This document shows positions 1 to 10,933 of a stretch of 64,000 nt of DNA, piece by piece. Position 1 is the first letter of the stretch. Each line of letters opens with the position of its first letter. Location of the stretch: contig JAIORA010000037.1 in the NCBI GenBank assembly GCA_021108375.1, positions 1 through 64,000 on the forward strand. Direction: 5' to 3'. The position numbers and the translations under genes are program-made. The notes under the pieces were generated by a model. It was not told where the DNA came from, did not search any database, and saw nothing but the letters and a program-made list of their open reading frames with translations. The stretch comes from Anaerohalosphaeraceae bacterium. GTDB lineage: Bacteria > Planctomycetota > Phycisphaerae > Sedimentisphaerales > UBA12454.

Positions 1-330
1 AATAATTATCTACCGTATTATACTTGAGGATGCTCTCTCTTCATATCTTCACAGAGGACACAGAGAACACAGAGGAGAAAACAAGATACAGAAAAATGGA
101 TACCCGTGTAAACGGGTATGACAAAAATACGGATTTCGCTGATTGCACAGATTTTTTATTTTTTCATAGAGGCCGAGCCACGAAAGTGGCCGGATAAAAG
201 AACACTTTCCATACCAGATATTTAATGGTAGAATCTACTAAACGACAAATTGAGGGATTAAAAAATATTCTGAATGCCTTTAATTCCATCGTAGAAAAAC
301 TGCTGGACAAAATGAATAAGGATAGAAAAA

Positions 331-1347
331 ATGGATAAAGCTAAACTCGAAAAAATTGAAAACGCAAGAGCACTTCTAAGTGAGATCCAAGACTTTGATA
401 TTGCAAAACTGCCACGCACAGAAGACCTTGGCAAGGAACTAAACTTCAAGGCTGCTGTTGACCCAGCCGAGAAAATTATATTGCTTTATAAAAAATTACC
501 CATTGATGTACTAGATTCTTTGTCAGGCAATATGGTAGACCAGATTGCAAGTATAGCAAAAACTAATCTTGACACTCTAAAAAGGATTATGAAAGTTAGC
601 GCCCAACAGGCGGTATCGGAACGTGCAAGCCTGATTCAAAAACTCGTCAGTAGTTATGACAACACGTTCAATAATCTACATCCTGCCATATCCTATTCAG
701 TACACAAGTCCACCGATTTTGCACGTTTGGAAGCTGAAGCACAAGAAGCCGTTAAAAACATAGAAGAAAAATCCAAAGCAATTTCAGGCACAATGGATAC
801 AAATGCGGCTGAGGCAAAAAAAATTCTTGCAGACATAAAAAAAGTAGCTGAGGAACAAGGAGTGTCTCAACAAGCTATATATTTCAAAAATGAGGCGGAT
901 GGCCACTCAAAAGCTTCTTATGCATGGTTGGTAATAACTGCTATGCTTGCTGTAGGATTGATAATAGTATCGATTTTATTTCTTGAGTGGAATATTGGAC
1001 ACAAAGACAATAATGACTATTATGCCATAGTTCAGCTAACCGTGTCCAAAATACTTATTTTTGGAACACTATCTTCTATGTTGGCAATGGCAGCGAAAAA
1101 TTATTTTGCCAACAGGCATAATGTGATTATTAATAGGCATAGAGAAAACGCCTTGAAAACATATACGGCCTTAGTAGATGCTGCAGGCGAAGATGCAAAT
1201 GGAGATATTGTATTAACAAAAGCTGCTGACAGTATTTTTATGAGCCAAACAACCGGCTTTGATAAATCTGATTCACGTGACGGTAAGGCCCTTTCTATGC
1301 TTAATATTGCACCAGCAGCAATAAGGGGAATGTCTGAAAATTCGTAA
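331..1347 (+). CDS. Hypothetical protein with coiled-coil N-terminus and two predicted transmembrane segments
   Basis: 338-aa ORF; hydrophobic stretches YAWLVITAMLAVGLIIVSILFL and VSKILIFGTLSSMLAMAA; charged, helical N-terminal half. Confidence 0.7.
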   Translation: MDKAKLEKIENARALLSEIQDFDIAKLPRTEDLGKELNFKAAVDPAEKIILLYKKLPIDVLDSLSGNMVDQIASIAKTNLDTLKRIMKVSAQQAVSERASLIQKLVSSYDNTFNNLHPAISYSVHKSTDFARLEAEAQEAVKNIEEKSKAISGTMDTNAAEAKKILADIKKVAEEQGVSQQAIYFKNEADGHSKASYAWLVITAMLAVGLIIVSILFLEWNIGHKDNNDYYAIVQLTVSKILIFGTLSSMLAMAAKNYFANRHNVIINRHRENALKTYTALVDAAGEDANGDIVLTKAADSIFMSQTTGFDKSDSRDGKALSMLNIAPAAIRGMSENS

Positions 1348-1634
1348 AATAAAAAATAGATTCCTATCTGAGCAGGAATGACAAAGTCGGTGTTAATGCG
1401 GGAAACCATTCGGAAAAATGAACCGTCGGGCAGGCCACGACGGCTAAACATCGGCCTAACGGCCGAATAGGGGAAACCCTGACATAGTGATGGCAGGGCT
1501 AAACGAAGTGGGAACGGTTGATTGAAATATGTAAACACGAACCCCGCCATAGTGATGGCAGGGCTAATCAAAAACAACCCCGGCAAACAAGTTGCCAAGG
1601 CTAAATGGTAGTGGGGTGATGGAAATCAGCGCAT

Positions 1635-1718
1635 AAAAAAAAGGGACGCGTCGACTCGTCCCTTGAAGGGTTTGTTCTTTATAATTTTCAAGCGTCTGCG
1701 CCAAACCCTATCTGTTAC
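1635..1718 (-). ncRNA. Candidate small RNA with its own promoter and intrinsic terminator
   Basis: Minus strand: TTGACG (1749-1754), 17-nt spacer, TACACT (1726-1731); then stem AGGGTTTG/CAAACCCT enclosing GCG-CAGA-CGC; then GGGACGAGTCGACGCGTCCC followed by T8. Confidence 0.5.
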
Positions 1719-1996
1719 TAAGTTAAGTGTAATAAAAAAAATGCCCCCCGTCAAGTAAAAACGCTTTTAGCTACTGGCTTTTAGAATCTTACGTCCTCAG
1801 ATTATGAGACCTTTATCGCAATCTCTAAAAAACTCCGCAAGTAATTATTTGCTTAAAATGCCCATTTAAACAGCAGAAACGAACTTGCCCTGTTCTAAAT
1901 CCGCGACCTGCAATAGCGGGAGCGTTAAGGCCGCCCGCAAAATTGTCGAGGAGGAGGGAGAATCAAGGTTCCCTTAAATTTAACGGAGTTTACATT

Positions 1997-2374
1997 ATGG
2001 ACAGCGGCACACGACAACAAAGACGCGCAGAACAGAGACTCAGCTACAACTGGCCAATCTGGTTCGCCGAGGATTTCAACGGGATATTATCGCAGGGACA
2101 GATGGCGGATTTGAGCAGTCGCAATGCGGCCTTTACCTGTTATGCCGACCAGTGTCCATTTGAAGGCCAACACATAACTGCCCGTTTCAGCGTGCCAAGA
2201 TATGATGCCGACGGTTCTTTCGACCTTGAAAACGTGATTGTCGATGGGAATATTCTCAGGGTAGATAACATAAATCCGTTTATGAAAAAAATAGTTCTGC
2301 AATTCAACGAGCCCTTAGGCTTTAGGCCCGGCGAAACCGAAGACGTTCCAGCGCAAAAGGCAGCCCTGGTTTAG
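1997..2374 (+). CDS. PilZ-like domain protein
   Basis: R-rich N-terminus (RQQRRAEQRLSYNWPIWF), MADLSS and later beta-rich pattern typical of PilZ; start moved to ATG at 1997. Confidence 0.5.
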   Translation: MDSGTRQQRRAEQRLSYNWPIWFAEDFNGILSQGQMADLSSRNAAFTCYADQCPFEGQHITARFSVPRYDADGSFDLENVIVDGNILRVDNINPFMKKIVLQFNEPLGFRPGETEDVPAQKAALV

Positions 2375-2396
2375 AGCATAAAAATAAAACAGCACA

Positions 2397-2441
2397 AAAA
2401 GCATCTGGCTTTCGAGGGAGAGACAGGTGCTTTTTTTTGCG
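2397..2441 (+). terminator. Rho-independent terminator
   Basis: AGCATCTG...CAGGTGCT followed by a T run. Confidence 0.7.
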
Positions 2442-2605
2442 CTTTCAACCATCTCGCAATGATGACAAAATGTGCGTTTTTATGCCATTGCAAGGCCTTG
2501 TTGTCAAAATAGGCTCTAAATATCTTGACTTATCGAAATAAGGATGATAGCATTGTGGAGAGAGGTTGTAAGCAAACAATTTTATTTTTTTTGGAGGAAG
2601 AGAAA

Positions 2606-3595
2606 ATGAAAAAGGTATTTGTGTGCCTGTTGTTAGCGGCAGGCTGTTGTCAATTCGCTAACGCTTCGATAACTATGAATGGCTACAACGCACCAGGCAG
2701 TCCGGGATTAATTACCCCAACAACAGATGTCGCTATATCCACTATGTACAACAGCACGGCAAATCTGGATATTACCTCAAATTCACAACTGCAGGCGGGT
2801 AGTTTGGCAATCGGTTACTGCGATAAATCCACCGGGTATGTTCGCATCAACACAAATGGAGAGTTTACTGTTAACGGCGATATGGTGATAGGCAAATTTG
2901 GATATGGTAAGGTTGATATCAAAACCGGAGGCAAACTCTACACAAACAACACAACTATGGAGTCGCCTTTGAGTATGTCGTGGGCAATTATGGCAGTCGA
3001 TGGCAATTCAAGTTTATGGTCAAATGGAGGTGATTTGCTTATGGGAAACGGAGGAGTCCGTTATAGCGACCTGACCATCAGTAATCTGGGTACGGTGCTT
3101 ATCGGCGGAGATATGGACACCGGAGGCGACCGGAGCTACATCACAATCAACAATGGAACACTGGCTGTTGGCGGTAATTTGAATTTCGCAGATGCTACGC
3201 TCAACCTGACAGATGCTCTGATTTCCGCATGGTCTATCAACGCTTATGATTACAACCCCAGCGACACCACGACAACACAGCTTACAATGAATAGCAGCGG
3301 TATTGGCAAAATCAATGCTGAGAGCCTGCTGTCAGCTGACGGTACATTGAAAATCGCCTTTGCAGACGGTTTTGACCCCGCTGCAACCGGAGTCTTTGAC
3401 GTTATGGATTGGCTTACATTAGATGGTACATTCGATGAGGTAGTTTTGCCTGAACTCACTTTTCCCGGGCTGTCGTGGGACACTTCCGATTTGTACACTA
3501 CCGGCACGATAAAGATAGTTCCAGAGCCTGCGACAATAATAGCGTTGAGTGTTGGGTTGATTTTTGTAAGAAAAAGGAAAAAAACGGCAGAATAA
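2606..3595 (+). CDS. Secreted PEP-CTERM sorting domain protein with beta-helix-like repeats
   Basis: Signal peptide MKKVFVCLLLAAGCCQFANA; C-terminal VPEPATIIALSVGLIFVRKRKK; repeated G/N-rich motifs. Confidence 0.8.
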   Translation: MKKVFVCLLLAAGCCQFANASITMNGYNAPGSPGLITPTTDVAISTMYNSTANLDITSNSQLQAGSLAIGYCDKSTGYVRINTNGEFTVNGDMVIGKFGYGKVDIKTGGKLYTNNTTMESPLSMSWAIMAVDGNSSLWSNGGDLLMGNGGVRYSDLTISNLGTVLIGGDMDTGGDRSYITINNGTLAVGGNLNFADATLNLTDALISAWSINAYDYNPSDTTTTQLTMNSSGIGKINAESLLSADGTLKIAFADGFDPAATGVFDVMDWLTLDGTFDEVVLPELTFPGLSWDTSDLYTTGTIKIVPEPATIIALSVGLIFVRKRKKTAE

Positions 3596-3708
3596 CAAAG
3601 CAAGCCAAAATGAGACTTCTGAAAAACTAAAACTTTTAAGATTTGAGATTGCGAGAAGCAACGCGATGAAGCAATCTCCAATTTTTCAGATATCCGAAAA
3701 TATTTTAA

Positions 3709-3741
3709 GGACCCCGAGTTAACTCAGGGTCTTTTTTTTGA
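3709..3741 (+). terminator. Rho-independent terminator
   Basis: GACCCCGAGTTAACTCAGGGTC followed by T8. Confidence 0.7.
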
Positions 3742-3894
3742 TATAGCGGAACACAAAAAACGGGACACAAAAATTTGAATTATTTGTAAAAAGACCGCTT
3801 TATTTTCTGGAAATCCAGCCCCAAAGCCTTATACTCTGCGCTTCCGGGGACAAAAATGGGTTGGAAATGGGTTTTTATTGACGGTGCGAACCAA

Positions 3895-4206
3895 ATGGAA
3901 CTAATAAAAAAAATCAAAGAAGCTGAAAATCAGGCAAAAACACTGGTTCAAGAGGCAAACGAGTACTCTGCTGAGACGGAAAAGATTGCGGCCAGAGAAC
4001 GTCAGGGAAAACTTGAAGCGGCCCTGCAGCGCAGAAAAGAAATTGTCGTCAAAGCGCAACAGGATGGCAAAGCCCAAGGCCAGGCCGAAGCAGAGCAAAT
4101 GGGCCAGCAGGGCAAAACTTCTGAGGATGCCTTGAGAGGCCGAGCAAATGAAAAATCGGGGCAGGCGGTAGCAAAGATTGCCGATTTTATCAAGTCGCAG
4201 GCATAG
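3895..4206 (+). CDS. V-type ATP synthase coiled-coil stalk subunit (G/H-like)
   Basis: Short, charged, Ala/Glu/Gln-rich helical protein at the head of the V-ATPase operon. Confidence 0.65.
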   Translation: MELIKKIKEAENQAKTLVQEANEYSAETEKIAARERQGKLEAALQRRKEIVVKAQQDGKAQGQAEAEQMGQQGKTSEDALRGRANEKSGQAVAKIADFIKSQA

Positions 4207-4243
4207 CAAGAGTAAAACAGCAGTAAACGAATGGAATCGTCAA

Positions 4244-6226
4244 ATGTCAGTAGCCAAAATGCAGAAGGTAATAATCGCGAGCTTCCACACTGAGGCTCCT
4301 GCGCTTCTTGAGGCGTTACAGGCCGAGGGCGTTATGCAGATTTATGATGCCGAGCGATCGCTAATCACTAAAGAATGGCCTGAGCTGCACACCGAAATCG
4401 AAAAACCAAAAAATCTTGAAGACACACTGGCTAAGCTGGAAGAAACCGTCGAGTTCCTGCAGCAATATGCGCCAAAACCGGGACTGGCCGGGGCGCTTGC
4501 TCCAAGGACTGTTATTGAAGAAGATAAATACACCTCGATAGTAAGCGGCAAAGAAGCAGCGAGTCTGCTTGAAGCAGCGAGTCAGATAAAAACACGGCTC
4601 GCTCATCTAAACGAAAAACAAAAACAAATAAACGCCCGGCTGCAACTGCTTTTGCCCTGGGAAAAACTCCAGATGCCGATGGAAGAAATAAATACACTGG
4701 AACAAGGCTCGGCAGTACTGGGGCTTTTGCCGGAGAAAAATTTCGCTCTTGCTGTCGAACAGCTAAGTGAGTTCGGGGCGGAAATAGAAAAAATAGACAA
4801 AATGGACAAAATCGTTTCCTGTGTTGCGGTTTGTCTGAGAGAGAACATATCCGAGCTTCAAAAAACATTGCGGCCATTGGAATTTGAATCGGTGGGCCTT
4901 AATAGTTTTAAGGGTACCCCGGCAGAGGTGAGCAACAGTGGCAGGGGCGAACTGGCCGAAATCGAAAAACAAATGGCCGAGACAGAGCAGGATGCCGCGG
5001 CAATGGCCAGCGATAAGCTCAAGCTGGAAATACTCGCGGACCATTATACCAACCTTCTCGGCAGGGAAAAACTACGATTAAGCGTCCCGGAAACCCAGCA
5101 AACGGTTCTGCTGGAAGGCTGGGTCAAAAAACGCGACCTGTCAAAGCTCAAAAAGACCGTCTCAAAATTTTCGTCTTCAAGTATTGCCGAAATCGCACCC
5201 GGCGATGAAGAAAAAACTCCAATAGAAATAGAGAACAGTGGAATTGTCAAACCGTTTGAAACTATTACGCGTTTGCACGGTATGCCGACAATCAAAGATG
5301 TTGACCCGACGGCACTGCTGGCTCCGTTTTTCGCTATATTTTTCGGACTCTGCCTTACCGATGCCGGCTATGGAATAGTACTGGCGGCGGCGTGCTGGTG
5401 GCTGATAAAAAAATTCCAGGGCGACAAAAAAGCTATCTGGATGCTCCTCATCTGTTCAGCAACTACCATCGTGGCAGGTGCTCTTACAGGCGGATGGTTT
5501 GGCGACGCGTTTCAGGTACTGATACCGCAGGAAACGACAGTCTTTAAAGCTCTTAACGGATTCCGTGAAAAAGCGATGCTGTTCGACCCGATGAAACAGC
5601 CGATGGTCTTTTTCGCAATATCGCTGGCACTGGGATATATACAGATAATGTTCGCATTGTTCATCGGGCTGTTCAATAACATCCGCCAAAAAGATTACGC
5701 AACAGCCACCTTCAATTTCCTCAGTTGGATAATATTCCTCAATTCGCTGGCAATTTTGATAGTTACAAAAGTAGTTAATGCCCCTATCGCTGTTGGTGTT
5801 ATTTCCAAATGGCTGGCAATCGTTATGGCGGGTGTGATATTTTTATTCACCGAACGCAAATCCGGAATAGCAGGAAGGGTTGGCGGCGGAGTTTTCGCAC
5901 TGTTCAGCACTGTCTTTTATTTCGGCGACATACTGAGCTATGTAAGACTGATGGCACTTGGAATGGTAACAGCCGGCTTGGGAATCGCGGTGAACATACT
6001 GGTTCAGCTTGTTATGGAAATACCTTACGGCGTTGGCTTTGTACTCGGTGCGATATTATTCGTAGGCGGACATTTGCTGAATCTGGTGTTGTCTGTATTA
6101 AGCTCGTTCGTTCACAGCCTGAGGTTGCAGTTCGTTGAGTTCTTTCCGAAATTTTTCGCTGGCGGCGGCAGAGAATTTAAGCCGTTAAGCACTTCGTATA
6201 AATATGTGTTAAAGAGTGCAAAATAA
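4244..6226 (+). CDS. atpI: V-type ATP synthase subunit I (a-subunit)
   Basis: Cytoplasmic N-domain plus multi-TM C-domain with FGLCLTDAGYGI and FGDILSYVRLMALGMVTAGL motifs; operon context. Confidence 0.93.
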   Translation: MSVAKMQKVIIASFHTEAPALLEALQAEGVMQIYDAERSLITKEWPELHTEIEKPKNLEDTLAKLEETVEFLQQYAPKPGLAGALAPRTVIEEDKYTSIVSGKEAASLLEAASQIKTRLAHLNEKQKQINARLQLLLPWEKLQMPMEEINTLEQGSAVLGLLPEKNFALAVEQLSEFGAEIEKIDKMDKIVSCVAVCLRENISELQKTLRPLEFESVGLNSFKGTPAEVSNSGRGELAEIEKQMAETEQDAAAMASDKLKLEILADHYTNLLGREKLRLSVPETQQTVLLEGWVKKRDLSKLKKTVSKFSSSSIAEIAPGDEEKTPIEIENSGIVKPFETITRLHGMPTIKDVDPTALLAPFFAIFFGLCLTDAGYGIVLAAACWWLIKKFQGDKKAIWMLLICSATTIVAGALTGGWFGDAFQVLIPQETTVFKALNGFREKAMLFDPMKQPMVFFAISLALGYIQIMFALFIGLFNNIRQKDYATATFNFLSWIIFLNSLAILIVTKVVNAPIAVGVISKWLAIVMAGVIFLFTERKSGIAGRVGGGVFALFSTVFYFGDILSYVRLMALGMVTAGLGIAVNILVQLVMEIPYGVGFVLGAILFVGGHLLNLVLSVLSSFVHSLRLQFVEFFPKFFAGGGREFKPLSTSYKYVLKSAK

Positions 6227-6339
6227 ATAAGAAGTACAGAATACAGTAGGCAGTAGATGGAATCGTCTTGCGGCAATGACTGGTTAAAATGGAAAATTAA
6301 AAAATAAAAACATAAGCAATTTAGTGAAAGGTATCAAAA

Positions 6340-6822
6340 ATGGATTATGCATTGGCAATCGCTATGGCTGGAGCGGCAGTGGCAACTTTTGCAGCAGGTA
6401 TCGGTTCATCAATCGGTCTGGGAATCGCCGGACGGACAGCGACCGGAGTTCTGGCTGAAAAGCCTGAGCGTTATGGCCTAATGACTTTACTGGTGGTACT
6501 GCCGAGTACGCAGGGTATTTACGGAATGGTTATCGCCCTGTTCGTAATGTTGAAAATTGATATGTTCGGCAGCGGCGTTGAAGACCTTTCTATCGCTGTG
6601 GCTCTGCAACTGTTCGCAGGCTCTCTGCCGGTCGGTATCGCAGGGTTGTTCAGCGGTATTCACCAGGGCAAAGCCTGTGCCGGCGGTATCGTGATGTCGG
6701 CAAAACGGCCGGAAATGGGCATTAAGGCCGGTCTGGTTTACGCGGCATTAGTAGAATTTTACGCTATTCTGGGCTTTTTGGTTTCGTTCCTTATCATTAT
6801 GATAGGCGTGAAAATCGGTTAA
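6340..6822 (+). CDS. atpK: V-type ATP synthase subunit K (membrane rotor proteolipid)
   Basis: 160 aa, duplicated hairpin, LPSTQGIYG and ALVEFYAILG motifs. Confidence 0.95.
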   Translation: MDYALAIAMAGAAVATFAAGIGSSIGLGIAGRTATGVLAEKPERYGLMTLLVVLPSTQGIYGMVIALFVMLKIDMFGSGVEDLSIAVALQLFAGSLPVGIAGLFSGIHQGKACAGGIVMSAKRPEMGIKAGLVYAALVEFYAILGFLVSFLIIMIGVKIG

Positions 6823-6847
6823 TACCCTTAAAAAGGACTATTGAAAT

Positions 6848-7432
6848 ATGAGTGCCAACGAAGTAGTCGAAAAAATACTCGCCAGCGCAGAGGCCGAGGC
6901 TGGAAAAATAAAGGCCGAGGCTGATTCAAAGGCCGCTGAACTAAGCAGCCAAACCGATAGCGAACTTGCCGACTTCGACAAGGAGACCGCCCTGCTCAAA
7001 ACGAAGGCTTTTGAAGAAGCCAAGTCGAGAATCTTAGCTGCTGCGCGAATGGCTCAGGCTAAAAATGTTCTGCAAATCAAAAAAGGAATTCTCGACGAAA
7101 TCTTCGCCAACGCCGCCAATATGATAAAAAATATGAATGACAGCGATTACCCCACTTTGATGGGCAAGCTGCTTAAGGCCTGCATCGAAACCGGCGACGA
7201 GAAAGTCATTATCGGCAGAGATGATAATCGATTAGGCGATGATTTTATCAAATACGTTAACGCTGAACTCGGCAACAAAGGCAAGTTGACTCTCGCGGAT
7301 GAAAAGGCCAATATCGATGCCGGCTTTGTTCTGCTACGGGGAAGCGTGCGGGTTAATGCCAGCCTTGAAGTGCTAATCGCACAGGCAAGAGAAAAACTCG
7401 AAATCGAACTTGCCGGGGAACTTTTCAATTAA
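6848..7432 (+). CDS. atpE: V-type ATP synthase subunit E
   Basis: Helical stalk protein, size and position in operon, C-terminal globular domain. Confidence 0.85.
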   Translation: MSANEVVEKILASAEAEAGKIKAEADSKAAELSSQTDSELADFDKETALLKTKAFEEAKSRILAAARMAQAKNVLQIKKGILDEIFANAANMIKNMNDSDYPTLMGKLLKACIETGDEKVIIGRDDNRLGDDFIKYVNAELGNKGKLTLADEKANIDAGFVLLRGSVRVNASLEVLIAQAREKLEIELAGELFN

Positions 7433-7502
7433 ACGGGTATTTAACCACGAATTATTTTTAGACACAGATTTACACGGATTTTAAAAGAAGTAAGAAATTG
7501 AT

Positions 7503-8537
7503 ATGCCGGTATTAGAAGAACAACCTGTTTTTCATTTTAGTCTTTACCCGCCACTCGGCCAAGAGGACTGGAATTACTCGACCGCCGCTGCACAGGTGAG
7601 AACGCTGGAAGATAAGATGTTCGATAGAGCGCAGCTGGCCGAGATGGCTAATGCCGCCAGTTACAAAGCAGCTACCGAAATTCTAAGTGGCTCAGAGTAC
7701 AACATTTCGCCCGAAGCAGACTTCAAGACAATCGAAACAATGCTCAGCGACAGGCGAACCGAGACGACCAAACTCTGCAAAGAACTGCTCGAAGATTACA
7801 GAATTGTCGAATATCTAAGTGCCCGCTCGGACTTTGCGAATATGCGGCTGGCAATTCGCAGGCTTGTACTCGAACAGCCGCTCGGCACAGATTACAGCAA
7901 TAGTGGCAATGTCGCTGTTGATGATTTTGAACAGGTTTTCGAGCAGGAAGATTACAGCAGCCTGCCGGTATATTTGCAGGAAGGTATTGAAGCGGGAGTA
8001 TTGGGATATTACAAAAATAAGAACGTCCGCGATATTGACATCGCAATCGACAAAGCTCAGGCGTGGTTTCAACTGCAAAACGCAAAACATATCGGCAGCA
8101 TATTTCTGGTAGAACTACAGAAAATGTATATCGATATCAACAATATCAGAACTATACTGAGGCTCAAGTTTACCGAATCGCAGGACAGAGATGTTTTTAC
8201 TTCGGGCGGATACCTTGATACGCACAGGCTCAGCGGGTACGTTGATATGGGTTATGAATCGTTCCCGTCAGCTTTTGCCTCAACACCCTACTGCGATATT
8301 ATCCATTCGGGTCTGGGCTATCTGCAAAAAGAAAACTCTTTTCTCAAGCTCGAAGCTGCCTGCGATGAGCATCTGCTGGGATACCTGAAAACTACAACTG
8401 AAATTACCGCTGGCTATCAACCTGTTGTCGCTTATATGCTCAGAAAAGAACACGAAATAAGAATGGTCAGAATGCTTTTGACCGCTAAGAGAAACTTGTT
8501 GGAGCCGAAACTAATTTTAGACAGACTGTGCGTCTAA
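7503..8537 (+). CDS. atpC: V-type ATP synthase subunit C
   Basis: 344 aa, V-ATPase C/AC39-like pattern; operon position. Confidence 0.85.
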   Translation: MPVLEEQPVFHFSLYPPLGQEDWNYSTAAAQVRTLEDKMFDRAQLAEMANAASYKAATEILSGSEYNISPEADFKTIETMLSDRRTETTKLCKELLEDYRIVEYLSARSDFANMRLAIRRLVLEQPLGTDYSNSGNVAVDDFEQVFEQEDYSSLPVYLQEGIEAGVLGYYKNKNVRDIDIAIDKAQAWFQLQNAKHIGSIFLVELQKMYIDINNIRTILRLKFTESQDRDVFTSGGYLDTHRLSGYVDMGYESFPSAFASTPYCDIIHSGLGYLQKENSFLKLEAACDEHLLGYLKTTTEITAGYQPVVAYMLRKEHEIRMVRMLLTAKRNLLEPKLILDRLCV

Positions 8538-8752
8538 TAATAAAATGAAGGGTTTTAATTAACCACGAATGGACACGAATAAACACAAAGTTAAAAACTG
8601 GATACCCGCTTTCGCGGGTATGACAAAGTCTTATGCGAACGGTTGAGACTGCCGCGTCGGCCTAAAGGCCTCCTCGCAATGACAGCCCCCCCCCAAGCAA
8701 GCTTGGGGGCTAAATGAAAAAACAGTATTAAGTTTAGATTGAGATAGAAAAA

Positions 8753-9076
8753 ATGGAAGGTAAAGTCGCGGTATTGGGCAATGATGATTTTGTAATGCCG
8801 TTTCGGGCTATGGGCCTTGAGACGTTCGCTGTCGGCATAGAAGCCGAAGCGGTTACAACTGCTGCGGAAAAAATCGTTAAAGAAAAATACGCACTGGTAG
8901 TAGTGGCTGAAAATGTCGCCTCTTTTGCGGAAACAGCTTTTAGCGTGACAAGTACGCAGGCAACGCCCTGTGTTATAGTTGTGCCGTTCACGACAGAATC
9001 GCAGGGTTTCGCGACTGAGAATCTCGGAAAATTGCTGAAATTGGCAACGGGAATAAATATCCTGGATGCCTTATAG
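8753..9076 (+). CDS. atpF: V-type ATP synthase subunit F
   Basis: 107 aa; GKVAVLGNDDFVMPFRAMGL N-terminal pattern; operon position. Confidence 0.88.
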   Translation: MEGKVAVLGNDDFVMPFRAMGLETFAVGIEAEAVTTAAEKIVKEKYALVVVAENVASFAETAFSVTSTQATPCVIVVPFTTESQGFATENLGKLLKLATGINILDAL

Positions 9077-9143
9077 GCTGCCTTTGGGCAGACAAATAGT
9101 TTTGAGTTTTGAGTTGATTGAAATATAAAACAGGATAGAAATA

Positions 9144-10916
9144 ATGGCAGAAAAAAGACAAGGCACAATAATTAAAGTCGCCGGGCCGGTTGTAAGAGCA
9201 AAAGGTATGGGCGGCGCGAGAATGTATGACGTTGTACGCGTCGGCCAACAAAACCTTATCGGCGAAATCGTTGAGCTGCACGGAGATACGGCAAATATCC
9301 AGGTATATGAAGATACCGTCAGTATCGGGCCGGGCGAACCAGTCGTCAATACCGGCGCACCGCTGAGCGTGGAGCTTGGGCCGGGACTGATAGAGAGTAT
9401 CTACGACGGCATCCAGCGACCGCTCGACCAACTATACAAAGCGCAGGGCGAATATATTCTTCGCGGTAGCCAGTTGCCGGGCCTTAACAGAGAGAAAAAA
9501 TGGCAATTCAATCCCATCATTGAAAACAGCTCGGAAGTTACAGGCGGGCAAATCATCGGCGAGGTACAGGAATCGACCCTGCTGCTGCACAAAATAATGA
9601 TACCCGCAAATCTAAGCGGAAAAATTGATGGTATAAAGCAAGGCGAATTTACCGTAGAAGAAACTGTTGCGGTAGTAACTGACAAAAACGGTAACAGCCA
9701 CGATATAAAACTAATGCAAAAATGGCCTGTACGTCAGGGACGAACGGTACAGCAGAGACTCGCTCCCAACAAACTCCTCCAGACCGGCCAGCGGGTTATC
9801 GATACGTTTTTCCCAATCGCAAAAGGCGGAACTGCGTGCGTGCCGGGACCTTTTGGAACAGGCAAAACCGTTGTTCAGCATCAGTTGGCAAAATGGGTTG
9901 ATGCGGATGTGGTTGTTTATGTGGGCTGCGGCGAACGCGGAAACGAAATGACTGACGTGCTGACAGAATTTCCGGAACTGAAAGACCCGCGAAGCGGCGA
10001 GCCACTGATGAGACGCTCGGTACTTATCGCCAACACTTCCGATATGCCGGTCGCGGCAAGAGAAGCATCAGTTTATACAGGAATTACCATTGCCGAATAC
10101 TTCCGCGATATGGGCTACACCGTAGCAATGATGGCGGACTCGACGAGCAGATGGGCTGAGGCAATGAGAGAAATTTCGACCCGGCTGGAAGAAATGCCCG
10201 CCGAAGAAGGATACCCCGCATACCTGGCGGCAAGAATCGCATCGTTCTACGAACGAGCAGGCAGAGTGGAATGTCTCGGCTCGCCCAAAAGAGAAGGTGC
10301 CCTTTCGATTATCGGAGCGGTAAGCCCTCCGGGTGGCGACCTTTCCGACTCGGTCGTTCAGGCAACGCTGCACGTGGTAAAAGTTTTCTGGTCGCTAATG
10401 GCAAATCTTGCTCAGCAGAGACATTTCCCCGCAATCGACTGGCTTACAAGCTATTCCTTCTATAAACAATACCTGTCCGAAAGCTTCGAGGATAAGGACA
10501 AAGCCAACGATATGGTTAACCTTACCCAGCAGGCGATGGAACTGCTGGAACAGGAAGCTCAACTTGCGGAAATCGTAAGGTTGGTTGGCTCAGAATCAAT
10601 CGGCGCCAAAGACAGAATGACACTCGAAACTACAAAGAGTATTCGCGAAGACTTTCTTCACCAAAACGCTTTCCATAAAGTTGACACCTATACTTCAATC
10701 AATAAGCAGTACGAAATACTAAAAACGATTATGCACTTCCACGAAAAAGGACTTTCAGCGGTAACAGCCGATGCCGACACGAAAGACATATTCAAACTCA
10801 GCGTACGAGAAGAAATTGCCAGGTCGAGTTACGTGCCGGAAGAAGAAATCGAAAAAATTGTCGGTATAAGAAATACAATCGAAGAACAAATTGAGACACT
10901 CAAAGTGGGTGTTTAA
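9144..10916 (+). CDS. atpA: V-type ATP synthase subunit A (catalytic)
   Basis: Walker [33 protein letters not shown]. Confidence 0.98.
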   Translation: MAEKRQGTIIKVAGPVVRAKGMGGARMYDVVRVGQQNLIGEIVELHGDTANIQVYEDTVSIGPGEPVVNTGAPLSVELGPGLIESIYDGIQRPLDQLYKAQGEYILRGSQLPGLNREKKWQFNPIIENSSEVTGGQIIGEVQESTLLLHKIMIPANLSGKIDGIKQGEFTVEETVAVVTDKNGNSHDIKLMQKWPVRQGRTVQQRLAPNKLLQTGQRVIDTFFPIAKGGTACVPGPFGTGKTVVQHQLAKWVDADVVVYVGCGERGNEMTDVLTEFPELKDPRSGEPLMRRSVLIANTSDMPVAAREASVYTGITIAEYFRDMGYTVAMMADSTSRWAEAMREISTRLEEMPAEEGYPAYLAARIASFYERAGRVECLGSPKREGALSIIGAVSPPGGDLSDSVVQATLHVVKVFWSLMANLAQQRHFPAIDWLTSYSFYKQYLSESFEDKDKANDMVNLTQQAMELLEQEAQLAEIVRLVGSESIGAKDRMTLETTKSIREDFLHQNAFHKVDTYTSINKQYEILKTIMHFHEKGLSAVTADADTKDIFKLSVREEIARSSYVPEEEIEKIVGIRNTIEEQIETLKVGV

Positions 10917-10933
10917 AATTCAAGGAGTCTGGA

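Noticed and set aside
1101-1598. 165-aa minus ORF
   Set aside because: Overlaps the 331-1347 gene and then reads through palindromic repeats; no protein-family signal.
1880-1960. Possible riboswitch upstream of the PilZ gene (GCGGGAGCGTTAAGGCCGCCCGC hairpin)
   Set aside because: I could not match it to a known riboswitch consensus, including c-di-GMP classes; evidence too weak to report.
9071-9431. Minus ORFs at the subunit F/A junction
   Set aside because: Overlap the starts of well-supported genes with no independent evidence.
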